Part shown: positions 15,536 to 24,732 of the stretch, one piece after another
Layout of the letters: each line of letters starts with the position of its first letter
Position numbering within the stretch: position 1 is the stretch's first letter
NCBI RefSeq assembly: GCF_900176115.1
Contig: NZ_FWWR01000014.1
Span: forward strand, 1 to 53,998
Length of the DNA stretch: 53,998 nt
Source: Peptoniphilus asaccharolyticus DSM 20463
GTDB taxonomy: Bacteria; Bacillota; Clostridia; Tissierellales; Peptoniphilaceae
Direction of reading: 5' to 3'
Notes under the pieces: generated by a model
Seen by the model: only the letters and a program-made list of their open reading frames with translations
Database searches by the model: none
Told to the model about the DNA's origin: nothing
Made by a program: the position numbers and the translations under genes

Positions 15536-17023
15536 ATGAAAAAATATATAATGGCATTTGATTCAGGAACTACAAGTTGCAGAACTTTAATATTCGATAG
15601 CGAATTTAACATAATATCATCAGCTCAAAAAGAACTAAAGCAAATTTTTCCAAAGCCAGGTTGGGTGGAAGAAGACCCGAATGAAATATTTTCAACTCAA
15701 CTTGGAACAGCAGTAGAAGCGATGGCTAAGATGAATATAAATGCGAACGACATTGCAGCGATAGGTATAACAAACCAACGTGAAACTACAATTGTGTGGG
15801 ACAGACAGACCGGAGAAGTTATATACAATGCAATTGTCTGGCAGTGTAGACGTACGTCAAAATATTGCGACTCACTTAGAGAAGTGGGCTATAGAGATGA
15901 AATATATAAAAAGACAGGTCTTGAAGTAGACGCATATTTTTCAGCCACAAAAATAAAATGGATATTGGATAATGTGAGCGGAGCGAGAGAGCGAGCAGAG
16001 AGAGGCGAGCTGTTGTTTGGAACTGTGGACACATTTTTGATTTGGAAATTGACAAAAGGTGTGCATGTAACAGACTATTCCAACGCTTCCAGAACAATGC
16101 TATACAATATAAACACACTCGAATGGGATGATGAGCTTTTAAAACTAATGGACATACCAAAGAGTATGTTGCCAGAAGTAAAGGAAACGGCAGAAGTTTA
16201 CGGAGAGACGGCGAGAGAATTCTTCGGCGAAGAGATAAAAATAGCATCCGCAGTTGGAGACCAACAAGCAGCTCTCTTTGGACAAGGTTGTTTTAAAAAG
16301 GCAGAAGCAAAGAATACTTACGGAACGGGAGCTTTCTTGTTGATGAACACAGGCGATAAGAAAGTTGAATCTAAAAACGGATTGGTTTCTACAATTGCTT
16401 GGGGAATCGACGGAAAGATAACTTATGCACTGGAGGGTTCAATACTTATAGCAGGTTCTTCAATCCAGTGGTTAAGAGACGATTTAAAACTTATAGATTC
16501 AGCAGAAGATTCAGAATACTTGGCAAACAAGGTGAGCGATACAGAAGGTTGTTATGTTGTGCCGGCTTTCACAGGACTTGGCGCTCCGTATTGGAACCAA
16601 TATGCAAGAGGAACCATCTGCGGATTGACAAGAAGTGTGAAAAAGGCGCACTTGGTGAGAGCGACTTTAGAGTCTATGGCATACCTTTCAAATGATGTAC
16701 TAAAAGCTATGGAAGAAGATTTGGGAGCGCTAAAGATATTAAAAGTGGACGGTGGAGCGAGTGCAAATGACTTTTTAATGCAGTTCCAAGCAGACATTAT
16801 AGATAGAGAAGTAGTCAGACCGAAAGATATAGAATCCACAGTTAGAGGTGCGGCATTTTTGGCGGCGCTTGGAGTGGGAATGTTTAGTTCCATAGACGAA
16901 ATCTCTGAAAAATTTAATATAGATAAAAATTTTATACCTAATATGGCAGCAGAAGTGAGAGAAAACAAGTTGAAACTATGGCGTAAAGCAGTTTCGAGAG
17001 CTTTTGACTGGGCGGAAGAGTAA
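15536..17023 (+). CDS. glpK: Glycerol kinase
   Basis: Phosphorylates glycerol to sn-glycerol 3-phosphate. I use ATG 15536, not the in-frame GTG 15530, because 15530 lies within the AGGAGGG ribosome site; this gives 495 aa. The FGGY-kinase N-terminus reads [16 protein letters not shown] (phosphate loop). [12 protein letters not shown] and [11 protein letters not shown] carry the glycerol-contacting Arg/Glu and Trp. [14 protein letters not shown] and [14 protein letters not shown] are typical of the C-terminal ATP domain, with [19 protein letters not shown] as its signature. No glycerol facilitator or glycerol-3-P oxidase/dehydrogenase gene is next to it. Confidence 0.95.
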   Translation: MKKYIMAFDSGTTSCRTLIFDSEFNIISSAQKELKQIFPKPGWVEEDPNEIFSTQLGTAVEAMAKMNINANDIAAIGITNQRETTIVWDRQTGEVIYNAIVWQCRRTSKYCDSLREVGYRDEIYKKTGLEVDAYFSATKIKWILDNVSGARERAERGELLFGTVDTFLIWKLTKGVHVTDYSNASRTMLYNINTLEWDDELLKLMDIPKSMLPEVKETAEVYGETAREFFGEEIKIASAVGDQQAALFGQGCFKKAEAKNTYGTGAFLLMNTGDKKVESKNGLVSTIAWGIDGKITYALEGSILIAGSSIQWLRDDLKLIDSAEDSEYLANKVSDTEGCYVVPAFTGLGAPYWNQYARGTICGLTRSVKKAHLVRATLESMAYLSNDVLKAMEEDLGALKILKVDGGASANDFLMQFQADIIDREVVRPKDIESTVRGAAFLAALGVGMFSSIDEISEKFNIDKNFIPNMAAEVRENKLKLWRKAVSRAFDWAEE

Positions 17024-17086
17024 ACTTTAAAATGGAGTCTTTATGGGTATATTTAATCTATTGATGAAAAAGATTTAGGAGTAGAA

Positions 17087-19609
17087 ATGATAATAATAAA
17101 GAGAAGTGGAAAGACGGTAGAGTTCGATTCGCAAAAGATAAAAAGAGCAATAGAAAAGGCATTTATCTCAGTTTCTAAGCCGTATAAAGAAGAGATATTA
17201 GAACAGATGGCAACAGACGTTCAAACAAAGGCTGAAAATAATTTTCCTAAAGACCATGTGGTGACAGTGGAAGAAATTCAAGACTTAGTTGAGATAACAC
17301 TAATCGAACATAACTACTATACAGTGGTTAAATCATACATTTTATACAGAGCCTCACACCATAAGATGAGAAAAGTTTTAGAGGACTTTGCAGAATACTT
17401 CGACGATCCAGAACTTATGGAAGTCATGAAGAAAATTCAAAAAGACTTTAAAGAAGACGTCTATGAGCTTGGCAATCTATACACTAAGTTCAGCTCATTC
17501 GCAAAAGAAAATATGAGCTTTGGAGATATAGTAAACTCACTTATAAAGGCGGCAAGTGAACTGACTTCAAAAGACGCACCAAAATGGGAGTACATTGCAG
17601 GAAGATTTTTAAGCTTCAACATAAATAGAAACATAGATATAGAATGTAACAAACACGATATATATAGCTTTAACGATAAAATTAAGCTACTTACAAAAGA
17701 AAAACTATATGGAAAATATATGCTTGAACACTATTCAAGCGATGAAATCGAAGAATTGGAAAGCTATATCAAGCCGGAGAGAGACGAGTTGTTCAACTAC
17801 TCAGGACTTGAACTGGTATATAAGAGATACCTTATAAAGAGCGGAAATGGCGTTGTGCTTGAAAAAGTGCAAGAGATGTTTATGGGGATTTCAATGCACC
17901 TTGCAATGAAAGAAAAAGAAAAAGTCTACTGGGCAAAGAAATTCTATGACATACTTTCAAACTTAAAAGTTACCATGGCAACTCCAACCATGTCCAACGC
18001 ACGTAAGCCTTTCCACCAACTATCATCTTGCTTTATAGACACTGTACCTGATAGCTTGGACGGAATATACCGTTCAATAACCAATTTCTCACAAGTTTCA
18101 AAACACGGTGGAGGAATGGGGTTATACTTTGGAAAAGTTAGAGCAATGGGTTCAGACATTAGAGGATTTAAAGGCGTTGCAGGAGGCGTAATCCGTTGGA
18201 TAAGACTTGCTAATGATACAGCAGTGGCAGTAGACCAACTCGGCATGAGACAAGGCGCTTGTGCTGTGTATTTAGACGTATGGCACAAGGATATACCAGA
18301 GTTCTTACAAATCAGAACCAACAACGGCGACGATAGAATGAAGGCGCATGACGTGTTCCCGGCAGTTTGTTTCCCAAACTATTTCTGGCAACTTGCAAAG
18401 AATGATATAGATGCAAATTGGTATATGATGTGTCCTCACGAAATTTTGACGTATAGAGGATATGCACTCGAAGACTACTTCGGTGATGAATGGGTTGAAA
18501 AATACAAAGAGTGTATTGAAGACGACAGAATAGAAAAGAGAGTTATGAGCGTAAAGGATATGGTAAGGCTTATAATAAAATCTACAGTCGAAACAGGCAC
18601 ACCATTTGTCTTTAACAGAGATATAGTAAATAAATACAATCCAAACCCACACAAGGGAGTTATATACTCATCAAATCTTTGCACAGAAATTGCTCAAAAC
18701 ACATCAGAAATTGAATCAGTTTCAAAAGAAATTGTGGAAGTGAACGGAGATACAGTAGTTGTGACAACAACCAAGCCGGGAGATTTTGTAGTATGTAATC
18801 TTGCATCATTAGTGCTTGGGAATATAGACATAACAGACCAAAAAGAACTTGAAGATGTAGTTACAACAGTGGTAAGAGCGCTGGATAATGTAATAGATTT
18901 GAACTACTACCCTATCGAATACGCAGAGATTACAAACGGAAGATATAGAGCAATAGGGCTTGGGACAAGTGGGTACCACCATGCAATGGTAAAACAGGGA
19001 ATTATGTTCCAAAGCGAAGAACATTTAAAATTTGCAGACGAGCTCTATGAGAATATAAACTACTATGTAGTTAAAGCATCTTCAGAAATTGCAAAAGAAA
19101 AGGGAAGCTACCAATACTTTGAAGGTTCAGACTGGCAAACTGGCGCATATTTTGAAAAGAGAAATTACAATTCAGATAGATGGGAAGCGCTTAGAAAAGA
19201 AGTTGCAAAGGGAATGAGAAATGCCTATCTGATGGCAGTTGCTCCAACAGGTTCAACGTCTATAATCGCCGGCACAACTGCTGCCATAGACCCTGTTATG
19301 ATGAGATACTTCCTTGAAGAAAAGAAAGGTCAAATAGTTCCAAGAGTTGCACCATCGCTTAGTGCCCAAACATTCTGGCTATATGAAAACGCTCACGAAA
19401 TAGACCAAACTTGGGTAGTGAAATCAGCGGGGATAAGACAAAGACATCTCGACCAATCCCAATCAGTGAACCTATATATAACCACAGAGTACACAATGAA
19501 ACGAATTTTGAACTTGTATATACAAGCTTGTGAAGAAGAAGTAAAGACACTTTACTATATCAGAAGTAAGTCGTTAGAAGTCGAAGAGTGCGACAGCTGT
19601 AGCGCTTAA
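17087..19609 (+). CDS. nrdA: Class I ribonucleotide reductase, alpha subunit
   Basis: Large subunit that reduces ribonucleoside diphosphates to deoxy forms. Residues 1-95 are an ATP-cone allosteric domain (IIIKRSGKTVEFDSQKIKRA, VTVEEIQDLVEITLIEHNYY). The catalytic barrel has the first redox Cys in KPFHQLSSCFIDTV, the thiyl Cys with its Asn/Glu neighbours in SSNLCTEIAQN, and the partner Cys in DFVVCNLASLVLG. The C-terminus ends CDSCSA, a CxxC shuttle pair. At 840 aa, with the cone and next to nrdB but without nrdH or nrdI, it fits NrdA (class Ia type) rather than NrdE. It is followed by nrdB after 9 nt. I see no clear NrdR box upstream. Confidence 0.94.
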   Translation: MIIIKRSGKTVEFDSQKIKRAIEKAFISVSKPYKEEILEQMATDVQTKAENNFPKDHVVTVEEIQDLVEITLIEHNYYTVVKSYILYRASHHKMRKVLEDFAEYFDDPELMEVMKKIQKDFKEDVYELGNLYTKFSSFAKENMSFGDIVNSLIKAASELTSKDAPKWEYIAGRFLSFNINRNIDIECNKHDIYSFNDKIKLLTKEKLYGKYMLEHYSSDEIEELESYIKPERDELFNYSGLELVYKRYLIKSGNGVVLEKVQEMFMGISMHLAMKEKEKVYWAKKFYDILSNLKVTMATPTMSNARKPFHQLSSCFIDTVPDSLDGIYRSITNFSQVSKHGGGMGLYFGKVRAMGSDIRGFKGVAGGVIRWIRLANDTAVAVDQLGMRQGACAVYLDVWHKDIPEFLQIRTNNGDDRMKAHDVFPAVCFPNYFWQLAKNDIDANWYMMCPHEILTYRGYALEDYFGDEWVEKYKECIEDDRIEKRVMSVKDMVRLIIKSTVETGTPFVFNRDIVNKYNPNPHKGVIYSSNLCTEIAQNTSEIESVSKEIVEVNGDTVVVTTTKPGDFVVCNLASLVLGNIDITDQKELEDVVTTVVRALDNVIDLNYYPIEYAEITNGRYRAIGLGTSGYHHAMVKQGIMFQSEEHLKFADELYENINYYVVKASSEIAKEKGSYQYFEGSDWQTGAYFEKRNYNSDRWEALRKEVAKGMRNAYLMAVAPTGSTSIIAGTTAAIDPVMMRYFLEEKKGQIVPRVAPSLSAQTFWLYENAHEIDQTWVVKSAGIRQRHLDQSQSVNLYITTEYTMKRILNLYIQACEEEVKTLYYIRSKSLEVEECDSCSA

Positions 19610-19618
19610 GGAGGAGAA

Positions 19619-20659
19619 ATGGAAGTAAAGAGAAAGGCCCTTTTTAACGAAAGAGGAGATATAGAACTCTCCAAGAGAAGAATGATAAATGGTAATACTA
19701 CTAACTTAAATGACTTCAACAATATGAAGTACTCATGGGTTTCAGACTGGTACAGACTTGCCATGAACAACTTCTGGATTCCGGAAGAGATAAACATGAC
19801 ACAAGATATAAAGGACTACAGAAAGCTAGACGCAACCGAAAAGACAGCTTATGACAAGATACTTTCTTTCCTTGTGTTTTTAGACTCTCTACAATCAGCA
19901 AACTTGCCGAACTTGTCTGAATTTATAACAGCAAACGAAGTGAATTTGTGTCTGAACATTCAAACATATCAAGAATCCATTCACTCTCAAAGCTATGGAT
20001 ATATATTAGATACCATTTGTTCACCGGAAGAGAGAACTGAAATACTCTACCAATGGAAAGATGACCCGATACTTCTTGCGAGAAATAAATTTATCGGAGA
20101 CCAGTACAACGACTTCTACTATGATAGAACAGCTGATAACTTGGCCAAGACATTGGTTGCAAACTATGTGCTTGAGGGAATTTACTTCTATTCAGGATTT
20201 ATGTTTTTCTATTCGCTTGGAAGAATAGGCAAGATGCCGGGCACAGTACAAGAGATAAGATACATCAACAGAGATGAAAATTCACACCTTTGGTTGTTTA
20301 GAAGCATAATCTTAGAACTCAAAAAAGAAGAACCTCAACTATTCACAGAAGAGAAAATTGAAGTGTATAGAGAGATGATAATAAGAGGTGTTGAAGAAGA
20401 AATCAAGTGGGCAGAATATGCAATTGGAAACAATGTAAAAGGCCTTAGCATGGATATGATTAGAAGCTATATAAAATATCTTGGAAACCTTAGAAGTAAG
20501 GGACTAGGATTTGGAATAATCTATCCTGGATTTGAAAAAGAGCCGGAGAGTATGGCTTGGGTGAGTGAGTATTCAGATCCAAACATGGTAAAGACAGACT
20601 TTTTCGAAGCAAAAGTTTCAGCCTATGCAAAGAGCAGTGTAATAGAAGACGATTTATAA
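19619..20659 (+). CDS. nrdB: Class I ribonucleotide reductase, beta subunit
   Basis: Radical-generating small subunit, 346 aa. Metal ligands can be traced: Asp in FLVFLDSLQ, Glu and His in YQESIHSQSY, Glu in NYVLEGIYFY, Glu and His in RDENSHLWLF. The Tyr three residues after HSQ in ESIHSQSY sits where the stable tyrosyl radical forms, so this is a standard radical-carrying subunit rather than a Tyr-less variant. GGAGGAG precedes the ATG, 9 nt after nrdA. No terminator follows; downstream is a repeat array. Confidence 0.94.
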   Translation: MEVKRKALFNERGDIELSKRRMINGNTTNLNDFNNMKYSWVSDWYRLAMNNFWIPEEINMTQDIKDYRKLDATEKTAYDKILSFLVFLDSLQSANLPNLSEFITANEVNLCLNIQTYQESIHSQSYGYILDTICSPEERTEILYQWKDDPILLARNKFIGDQYNDFYYDRTADNLAKTLVANYVLEGIYFYSGFMFFYSLGRIGKMPGTVQEIRYINRDENSHLWLFRSIILELKKEEPQLFTEEKIEVYREMIIRGVEEEIKWAEYAIGNNVKGLSMDMIRSYIKYLGNLRSKGLGFGIIYPGFEKEPESMAWVSEYSDPNMVKTDFFEAKVSAYAKSSVIEDDL

Positions 20660-20681
20660 TTCAAATAAAATTTACAAAAAC

Positions 20682-21070
20682 CGTAGGACACGCACGAACG
20701 AATGTGAGGCCGTCCCGTTGTAGCCCAAACCAAAAGACAGCCAAAGATGTTGTTGAAAGATTTGTGTTGAAAATTATTAAACAAAACAATTTATAAAATG
20801 TAAAATTAAATAGAATTTACAAAATCGTAGGGGACGCACGAACGAATGTGAGGCCGTCCCGTTGTAGCCCGAACCAAAAGGCAACCAAAGGTGTTGTTGA
20901 AAAAATTGTGTTGGAATTGGTGATTAATAAATAAGAATTTCAGTAAAATGTAAGGCGGAAAATATATCCGTAGGGGACGCACGAACGAATGTGAGGCCGT
21001 CCCGCTGTAGCCCAAATCAAAAGACAGGCAAAGGCGTTGTTGAAACATTTGTGCTGAAAATTATAACCCA
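20682..21070 (+). repeat. Three-unit tandem array, ~144-nt period
   Basis: Units start at 20682, 20826 and 20969 (CGTAGG in each), so the spacing is 144 and 143 nt. Each opens with a hairpin in which GGGACG or a near variant pairs with CGTCCC around CACGAACGAATGTG, then GTTGTAGCCC, an A-rich CCAAAAG segment, GTTGTTGAAA and TTGTGTTG. Unit 1 is slightly decayed in the stem (GGACACG). The A+T-rich tails between units are less alike. No ORF of note runs through. The array fills the gap after nrdB and is related to the elements at 23765-24032. Confidence 0.8.
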
Positions 21071-21107
21071 AAAATATTAAAAAAAATATGAATTTCATTA
21101 TATTTGA

Positions 21108-21143
21108 ACGGGCGGGCTTCGCTGCGCTCTTGCCGCCCCTACG
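21108..21143 (-). repeat. Inverted hairpin element
   Basis: GGGCGGG...CCGCCCC forms a stem around CTTCGCTGCGCTCTTG. Read on the minus strand it begins GTAGGGGCGGCAAGAGCG and ends CCCGCCCG, which matches the core of the forward unit at 23808. It is therefore an inverted member of the same family closing the array. The remaining 21144-21320 holds only the promoter and leader of the next gene. Confidence 0.65.
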
Positions 21144-21264
21144 AGATTTATGGAGACAATTGGAAAATAATTTATAAAAATTAAACTATTGTAAAAGAAA
21201 TATTAAATTCATGTTACAAATGTTAAAAAAATGGAATTTACTGGAAATTTTAAGCATTTAGGGG

Positions 21265-21270
21265 TATACT
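21265..21270 (+). promoter_or_regulatory. -10 element for the surface-protein gene
   Basis: TATACT directly preceded by GGGG, with a weak -35 candidate (TGGAAA) 17 nt upstream. It lies about 50 nt before the start codon. Confidence 0.4.
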
Positions 21271-21320
21271 TTGAAATAAGATATAAGTGAGAGTTGTATA
21301 CACCTAAAAGGAGGAAATGT

Positions 21321-23216
21321 ATGAATAAAATTAATAAAAGAAGAGTTACATCAGTTGCATTAGCATTTACACTTGCAGTAGCTGCACCAGTAAAAGCTAA
21401 TTTTACAAATTTAGACTTAGGGCTTAATAAAGTATTAGCTGCTGCACCAGCTGCACCGGCAAAAGAGATGACAGAGGAAGAAGCTAAAGAACAAAAACAA
21501 AAAGCAGAAGCCGCAAAACAAAAAGCAGAAGCTGCTATTGTTACAGCAAAAGAAGAAATAAAGAGACAAACGGCCATAATTGAAGAAAAGAGTAAAATTA
21601 AAGAAGGAACTGCAGAATACGATGAAGCTCAAAAAGCTTTATTAGAAGCTTATAAGGAAAAAGATAAACAAGAAAAAGTTGTAAAAGAACAACAAAATAT
21701 AATAGATGAATCTAATAGAAAAATATCAGAAGCTGAAGCAGTAATTAACAAAGCAGAACAAGAAAAACAAGAAAAAGCTGCTAAAGAAAAAGCTAAAGCT
21801 GAATTAAAATCAGCTATAGATATAGCTAACGGTAGTTTAAAGACAGCGACTACAGATGTTTATACTCAAGAGTCTATAAATAAATTAAAAACTGCAATAG
21901 AAACAGCTGAAGGTATTTATAAAGCTGACAAGACAGCACAAGAGTATACTACAGCAAAAGAAACTCTTGAAAAAGTAAAACTTGAAAAGAAAACAGTAAA
22001 ACCAACTCCTGCACCAACATCAGTATACTTAAACAGACCAACTGTATATTATAACAAAGTTACAGGAAGAACCAATCCTTTTGCAATTGTAACTCTATAT
22101 AGAAATGGAAGAAGTATTGACTATGTAAAAGCAGATAAATATGGTGACTATACAATAAATTATAGATTTGGCGACTACAGATATAACGGATACAATGGAA
22201 CAGCTTCAATAAGTTCTTATGGAGATAGATATGTATCAGGTTATACAACTGCAAACACTTATGTTCAAGCATATAACAATGGAGAATATTTAGGTTCTGC
22301 ATATTCTGATTCTAGAGGATACTATACTATAAACTTTAATAAGTATGTATACAATAGAAATAATACTGTAGTTTACACAAATGGATATAACAACGGATAT
22401 AACAATGGTTATGGATACTATGATTTATCTGATTACTATCTACAAGCTGAATTAGATGGAAAATATTCAGATAAATACTATTTAAACAGAGCTTATACTG
22501 ATGGATATAACAACGGATATTACAACAACTATGCATATGCACCAAGAATCACTCAAGCAACAGCAGGAACAAGCGTTGTAAAGGGAAGTGGAGTTAACGG
22601 ATATGCAACAGTTGCAGTATATGACTCTAAGGGAATCAGACTTGGAAGTGGAACAGCATACTATAATGGAGATTTCAACATCAGTTTAAACAGAAACCTA
22701 AAAGCTGGCGAAGAAATCAAAGTTACAGCTAACTACTCAAACCTAAGAGAAAACAGCACAACTTATAAAGTAGCTGGAGAATCTAAGAAAGACACTTACA
22801 ACTACGTTGTAAACTTAGCAATAGGCGACAAGAGATTGACAACAACAAAAGACGGAGTAACTACAACAACAACTATGGATGTTGAAGCATATATCAAAGA
22901 AGGCAGAACAATGCTACCAATCAGATTTGTAGCTCAAGCTTTGGGATATAATGTAACTTTTAATGATACAACAAGACTTGCAACTTTCACAGATGGCAAG
23001 AAAGTGGTAATCATCAATATAGATTCAAGAGAATTTTATGTAGATGGTATTAAGAACACATTCAGTGTAGACCCTGAAATTAAACAAGGCAGAACAATGC
23101 TTCCAATTTCTGAAATTGGTAAAGCACTTGGAATGACAACTGGAAACAAGGGCGACAACAAGAACATTGAATGGGATGGAGCAAAGAGAGAAGTTAAAAT
23201 ACAACTAACTAAATAA
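21321..23216 (+). CDS. Secreted surface protein, Ig-like modules
   Basis: ATG 21321 is chosen because AAAGGAGG lies just upstream; the in-frame TTG at 21294 has no such site. This gives 631 aa. Order: signal peptide (NKRRVTSVALAFTLAVAAPVKA), Ala/Lys/Glu coiled coil (AEAAKQKAEAAIV), FIVAR-like helices (LKSAIDIANGSLKTATTDVY), then three beta modules with a shared GRTNPFAIVTLYRNG / GVNGYATVAVYDSKG pattern. These are interrupted by Tyr/Asn/Gly-rich tracts such as NGYNNGYNNGYGYYD. The C-terminus has two copper-amine-oxidase-N-like repeats (EGRTMLPIRFVAQALGY and QGRTMLPISEIGKALGM), probably a wall-binding region. No LPXTG motif is present. Role: cell-surface adhesin or structural protein. Confidence 0.85.
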   Translation: MNKINKRRVTSVALAFTLAVAAPVKANFTNLDLGLNKVLAAAPAAPAKEMTEEEAKEQKQKAEAAKQKAEAAIVTAKEEIKRQTAIIEEKSKIKEGTAEYDEAQKALLEAYKEKDKQEKVVKEQQNIIDESNRKISEAEAVINKAEQEKQEKAAKEKAKAELKSAIDIANGSLKTATTDVYTQESINKLKTAIETAEGIYKADKTAQEYTTAKETLEKVKLEKKTVKPTPAPTSVYLNRPTVYYNKVTGRTNPFAIVTLYRNGRSIDYVKADKYGDYTINYRFGDYRYNGYNGTASISSYGDRYVSGYTTANTYVQAYNNGEYLGSAYSDSRGYYTINFNKYVYNRNNTVVYTNGYNNGYNNGYGYYDLSDYYLQAELDGKYSDKYYLNRAYTDGYNNGYYNNYAYAPRITQATAGTSVVKGSGVNGYATVAVYDSKGIRLGSGTAYYNGDFNISLNRNLKAGEEIKVTANYSNLRENSTTYKVAGESKKDTYNYVVNLAIGDKRLTTTKDGVTTTTTMDVEAYIKEGRTMLPIRFVAQALGYNVTFNDTTRLATFTDGKKVVIINIDSREFYVDGIKNTFSVDPEIKQGRTMLPISEIGKALGMTTGNKGDNKNIEWDGAKREVKIQLTK

Positions 23217-23231
23217 ACTCACTTATCAAGA

Positions 23232-23258
23232 AAAGGGCAACTGATGTTGCTCTTTTTT
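23232..23258 (+). terminator. Terminator after surface protein
   Basis: AAGGGCAAC pairs with GTTGCTCTT (one G-U) across a TGAT loop, then a T run. Confidence 0.88.
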
Positions 23259-23309
23259 TGTGTAATTGGGTATATACTCGTACAGTTAAATGTATTTAGG
23301 AGTTGGGTT

Positions 23310-23717
23310 ATGAAAGTAGGAAAGAGAAGTTTGGTTTTGATTTCAGCCATAGTTTGGATTATGGCTGGGTTTAATGTTTTGAAAATAGGAATAGAGGCTT
23401 ACCGAAATTATATTTCTGTTGTAAATGTTATTGGAAGTATTTTTGTGTTTATGATTTTTTGGAACATGATTTTCAAAAAGATGGTGGACAAGAATGTTGT
23501 TAGAATTGAAAATATGATTGGTGAAAAGCGCAATTTTTGGGTGTTTTTTGATTTGAAATCATTTATAATCATGGCATTTATGATGACCATGGGAATTAGT
23601 TTGAGAGTTTATAGTTTGGTGTCGGAAGTTTTTATTGCGGTGTTTTATTCTGGACTCGGAACAGCGCTTGGACTTGCCGGTGTAAAGTATTTGTACAAGT
23701 TTTTGAATTGGAAATAG
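23310..23717 (+). CDS. Small membrane protein, 135 aa
   Basis: I choose ATG 23310, preceded by TAGGAG at 7 nt. The longer in-frame start at 23244 falls inside the preceding terminator. The protein has four hydrophobic spans (LVLISAIVWIMAGFNVL, VVNVIGSIFVFMIFWNMIF, SFIIMAFMMTMGISLRVY, VFIAVFYSGLGTALGLAGV) and few charges. I recognise no family beyond an uncharacterised integral membrane protein. It stands alone between two terminators. A possible -10 (GGGTATATACT) lies at 23268-23278. Confidence 0.65.
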   Translation: MKVGKRSLVLISAIVWIMAGFNVLKIGIEAYRNYISVVNVIGSIFVFMIFWNMIFKKMVDKNVVRIENMIGEKRNFWVFFDLKSFIIMAFMMTMGISLRVYSLVSEVFIAVFYSGLGTALGLAGVKYLYKFLNWK

Positions 23718-23729
23718 AAAGGTGAGTAG

Positions 23730-23757
23730 TGGGACGGATTATTCCGCCCTATTTTTT
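23730..23757 (+). terminator. Terminator after membrane protein
   Basis: GGGACGGA and TCCGCCCT pair with one mismatch around a short loop, followed by ATTTTTTATTT. Confidence 0.75.
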
Positions 23758-23764
23758 ATTTAAT

Positions 23765-24032
23765 ATTGTACGGGGAGCGACAGGTCGCCTCGTTTGTAAC
23801 ACAAAATCGTAGGGGCGGCACGAATGGAATGAGGCCCGCCCGTCGTAGCACGAACCAGACGAAAGCCAAAGGTGATGATGGAATGTTGGGGTTGGAATTG
23901 ATAACCCAACAATTGATTTGGGAATTGTGAATTGCATCGCACACGAACTGTATCACGGGCGGGCTTCGCTACACTCTTGCCACCCCTACAAAACGCTACG
24001 GCTTCGCGTTGCTCGTGCGTACCCTACAATTT
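23765..24032. repeat. Second cluster of the hairpin repeat family
   Basis: A short GCGAC/GTCGC hairpin sits at 23765-23797. From 23808 a forward unit runs CGTAGGGGCGGCACGAATGG with stem GGGCGG/CCCGCCC, then GTCGTAGCACGAACCAGACG, GCCAAAGGTGATGATGG and GTTGGAATT, parallel to the units at 20682-21070. At 23956-23988 an inverted element (GGGCGGGCTTCGCT to CACCCCTAC) follows. A second inverted element at 23985-24030 reads on the minus strand GTAGGGTACGCACGAGCAACG with GAAGCCGTAGCG. No gene is present. An IS200-type transposase remnant begins about 100 nt further on. Confidence 0.7.
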
Positions 24033-24130
24033 TCCACATCCTAGAAGGGTTATCTCTTGCTTACCCTGAAGTGGTATTGAATTTAACTATCGCATCACTA
24101 TCACTGTTGCCACTCAAAGTGACTTTTTCT

Positions 24131-24353
24131 CTATTTCTCTATTTTTTCTCCAGTAAAAGGATCCAAGTATTCTTTCATACTGATTTGATCTTTAGCATAA
24201 TCTTCTTCAAGCTGATTTCTTATGTATTCCCTTATCTTCTTTTCATTTTTTCCCACGGTATCTACAAAATATCCTCTGCACCAAAAGTGTCAGTTTCCAT
24301 ATTTATATTTTAGATTCGCGTGTCTATCAAAAATCATCAATGCGCTTTTACTC
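24131..24353 (-). pseudogene. IS200/IS605 tnpA remnant (Y1 transposase)
   Basis: Read on the minus strand the stretch encodes KSKSALMIFDRHANLKYKYGN, a TGA stop, then HFWCRGYFVDTVGKNEKK, IREYIRNQLEEDYAKDQ and MKEYLDPFTGEKIEK before TAG at 24131. This is the C-terminal half of an IS200-type TnpA; the family normally reads GNRHFWCRGY, so the stop replaces Arg (CGA to TGA). The catalytic Tyr region (YIRNQLEEDY) remains, but the N-terminal HUH half is missing: coding stops near 24353, where the terminator of the next gene begins. Beyond the stop, 24033-24130 contains CACTTCAGGGTA and AACCCTTCTAGG (minus strand), which may be the element's right-end hairpin. Confidence 0.85.
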
Positions 24354-24355
24354 TT

Positions 24356-24391
24356 GTAAAAAAAGTTCCTCAAAATAAATTTAAGGAACTT
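24356..24391 (-). terminator. Terminator of the GNAT gene
   Basis: On the minus strand AAGTTCCT pairs with AGGAACTT around a 13-nt A/T loop, followed by seven T. It follows the GNAT stop codon by 7 nt. Confidence 0.88.
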
Positions 24392-24398
24392 AGTTTTG

Positions 24399-24665
24399 TT
24401 ATGCTCTGATGTCGTCAAATTCTGTAGCGCTTAGTTTTTTGTTGACGTATGAACAAGTTGGAATTATCTTTTTGTTTTCAGCTCTTGCATCTTCAATAAG
24501 TTTTTTAACTAATTCTCCGGCTAAACCTTGTCCGCCGAATTCAGGTTTTACTATTGTATGCTCTGCGTCTATTTTTCCGTCTCTTTCAACGTATGTTAAG
24601 ATTCCCTTGTAGTCTTGTTCGCTTTCGCCTATATAATAACAGTTTTGTCCTCTTTTAACTTCCAT
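24399..24665 (-). CDS. Small GNAT-type N-acetyltransferase
   Basis: 88 aa, the size of the YidJ/COG2388 mini-GNAT family. The core reads GILTYVERDGKIDAEHTIV (beta strands), then VKPEFGGQGLAGELVKKLIEDA, whose FGGQGLA is the acetyl-CoA pyrophosphate loop (Q/RxxGxG/A). It ends IIPTCSYVNKKLSATEF, as in the family (CSYV). Substrate unknown. The ribosome site on the minus strand is GGAGG before ATG at 24665. It may share a transcript with the upstream LysR gene (67 nt apart). Confidence 0.85.
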   Translation of the reverse strand: MEVKRGQNCYYIGESEQDYKGILTYVERDGKIDAEHTIVKPEFGGQGLAGELVKKLIEDARAENKKIIPTCSYVNKKLSATEFDDIRA

Positions 24666-24732
24666 AACGACCTCCTAAAAGTATGAGTTTATCATTTGAC
24701 TTATACCCAAGAGATTATAAATTAAAAGCGGA

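Noticed and set aside
20682-21070. CRISPR array
   Set aside because: Period is about 144 nt, there are only three units, and similarity extends through most of each unit instead of short repeats with unique spacers. No cas gene is present.
23749-24313. Several overlapping ORFs of 60-131 codons on both strands
   Set aside because: They lie across the hairpin repeats and the reverse of the tnpA remnant, have no ribosome sites, and their sequences are translations of the repeat.
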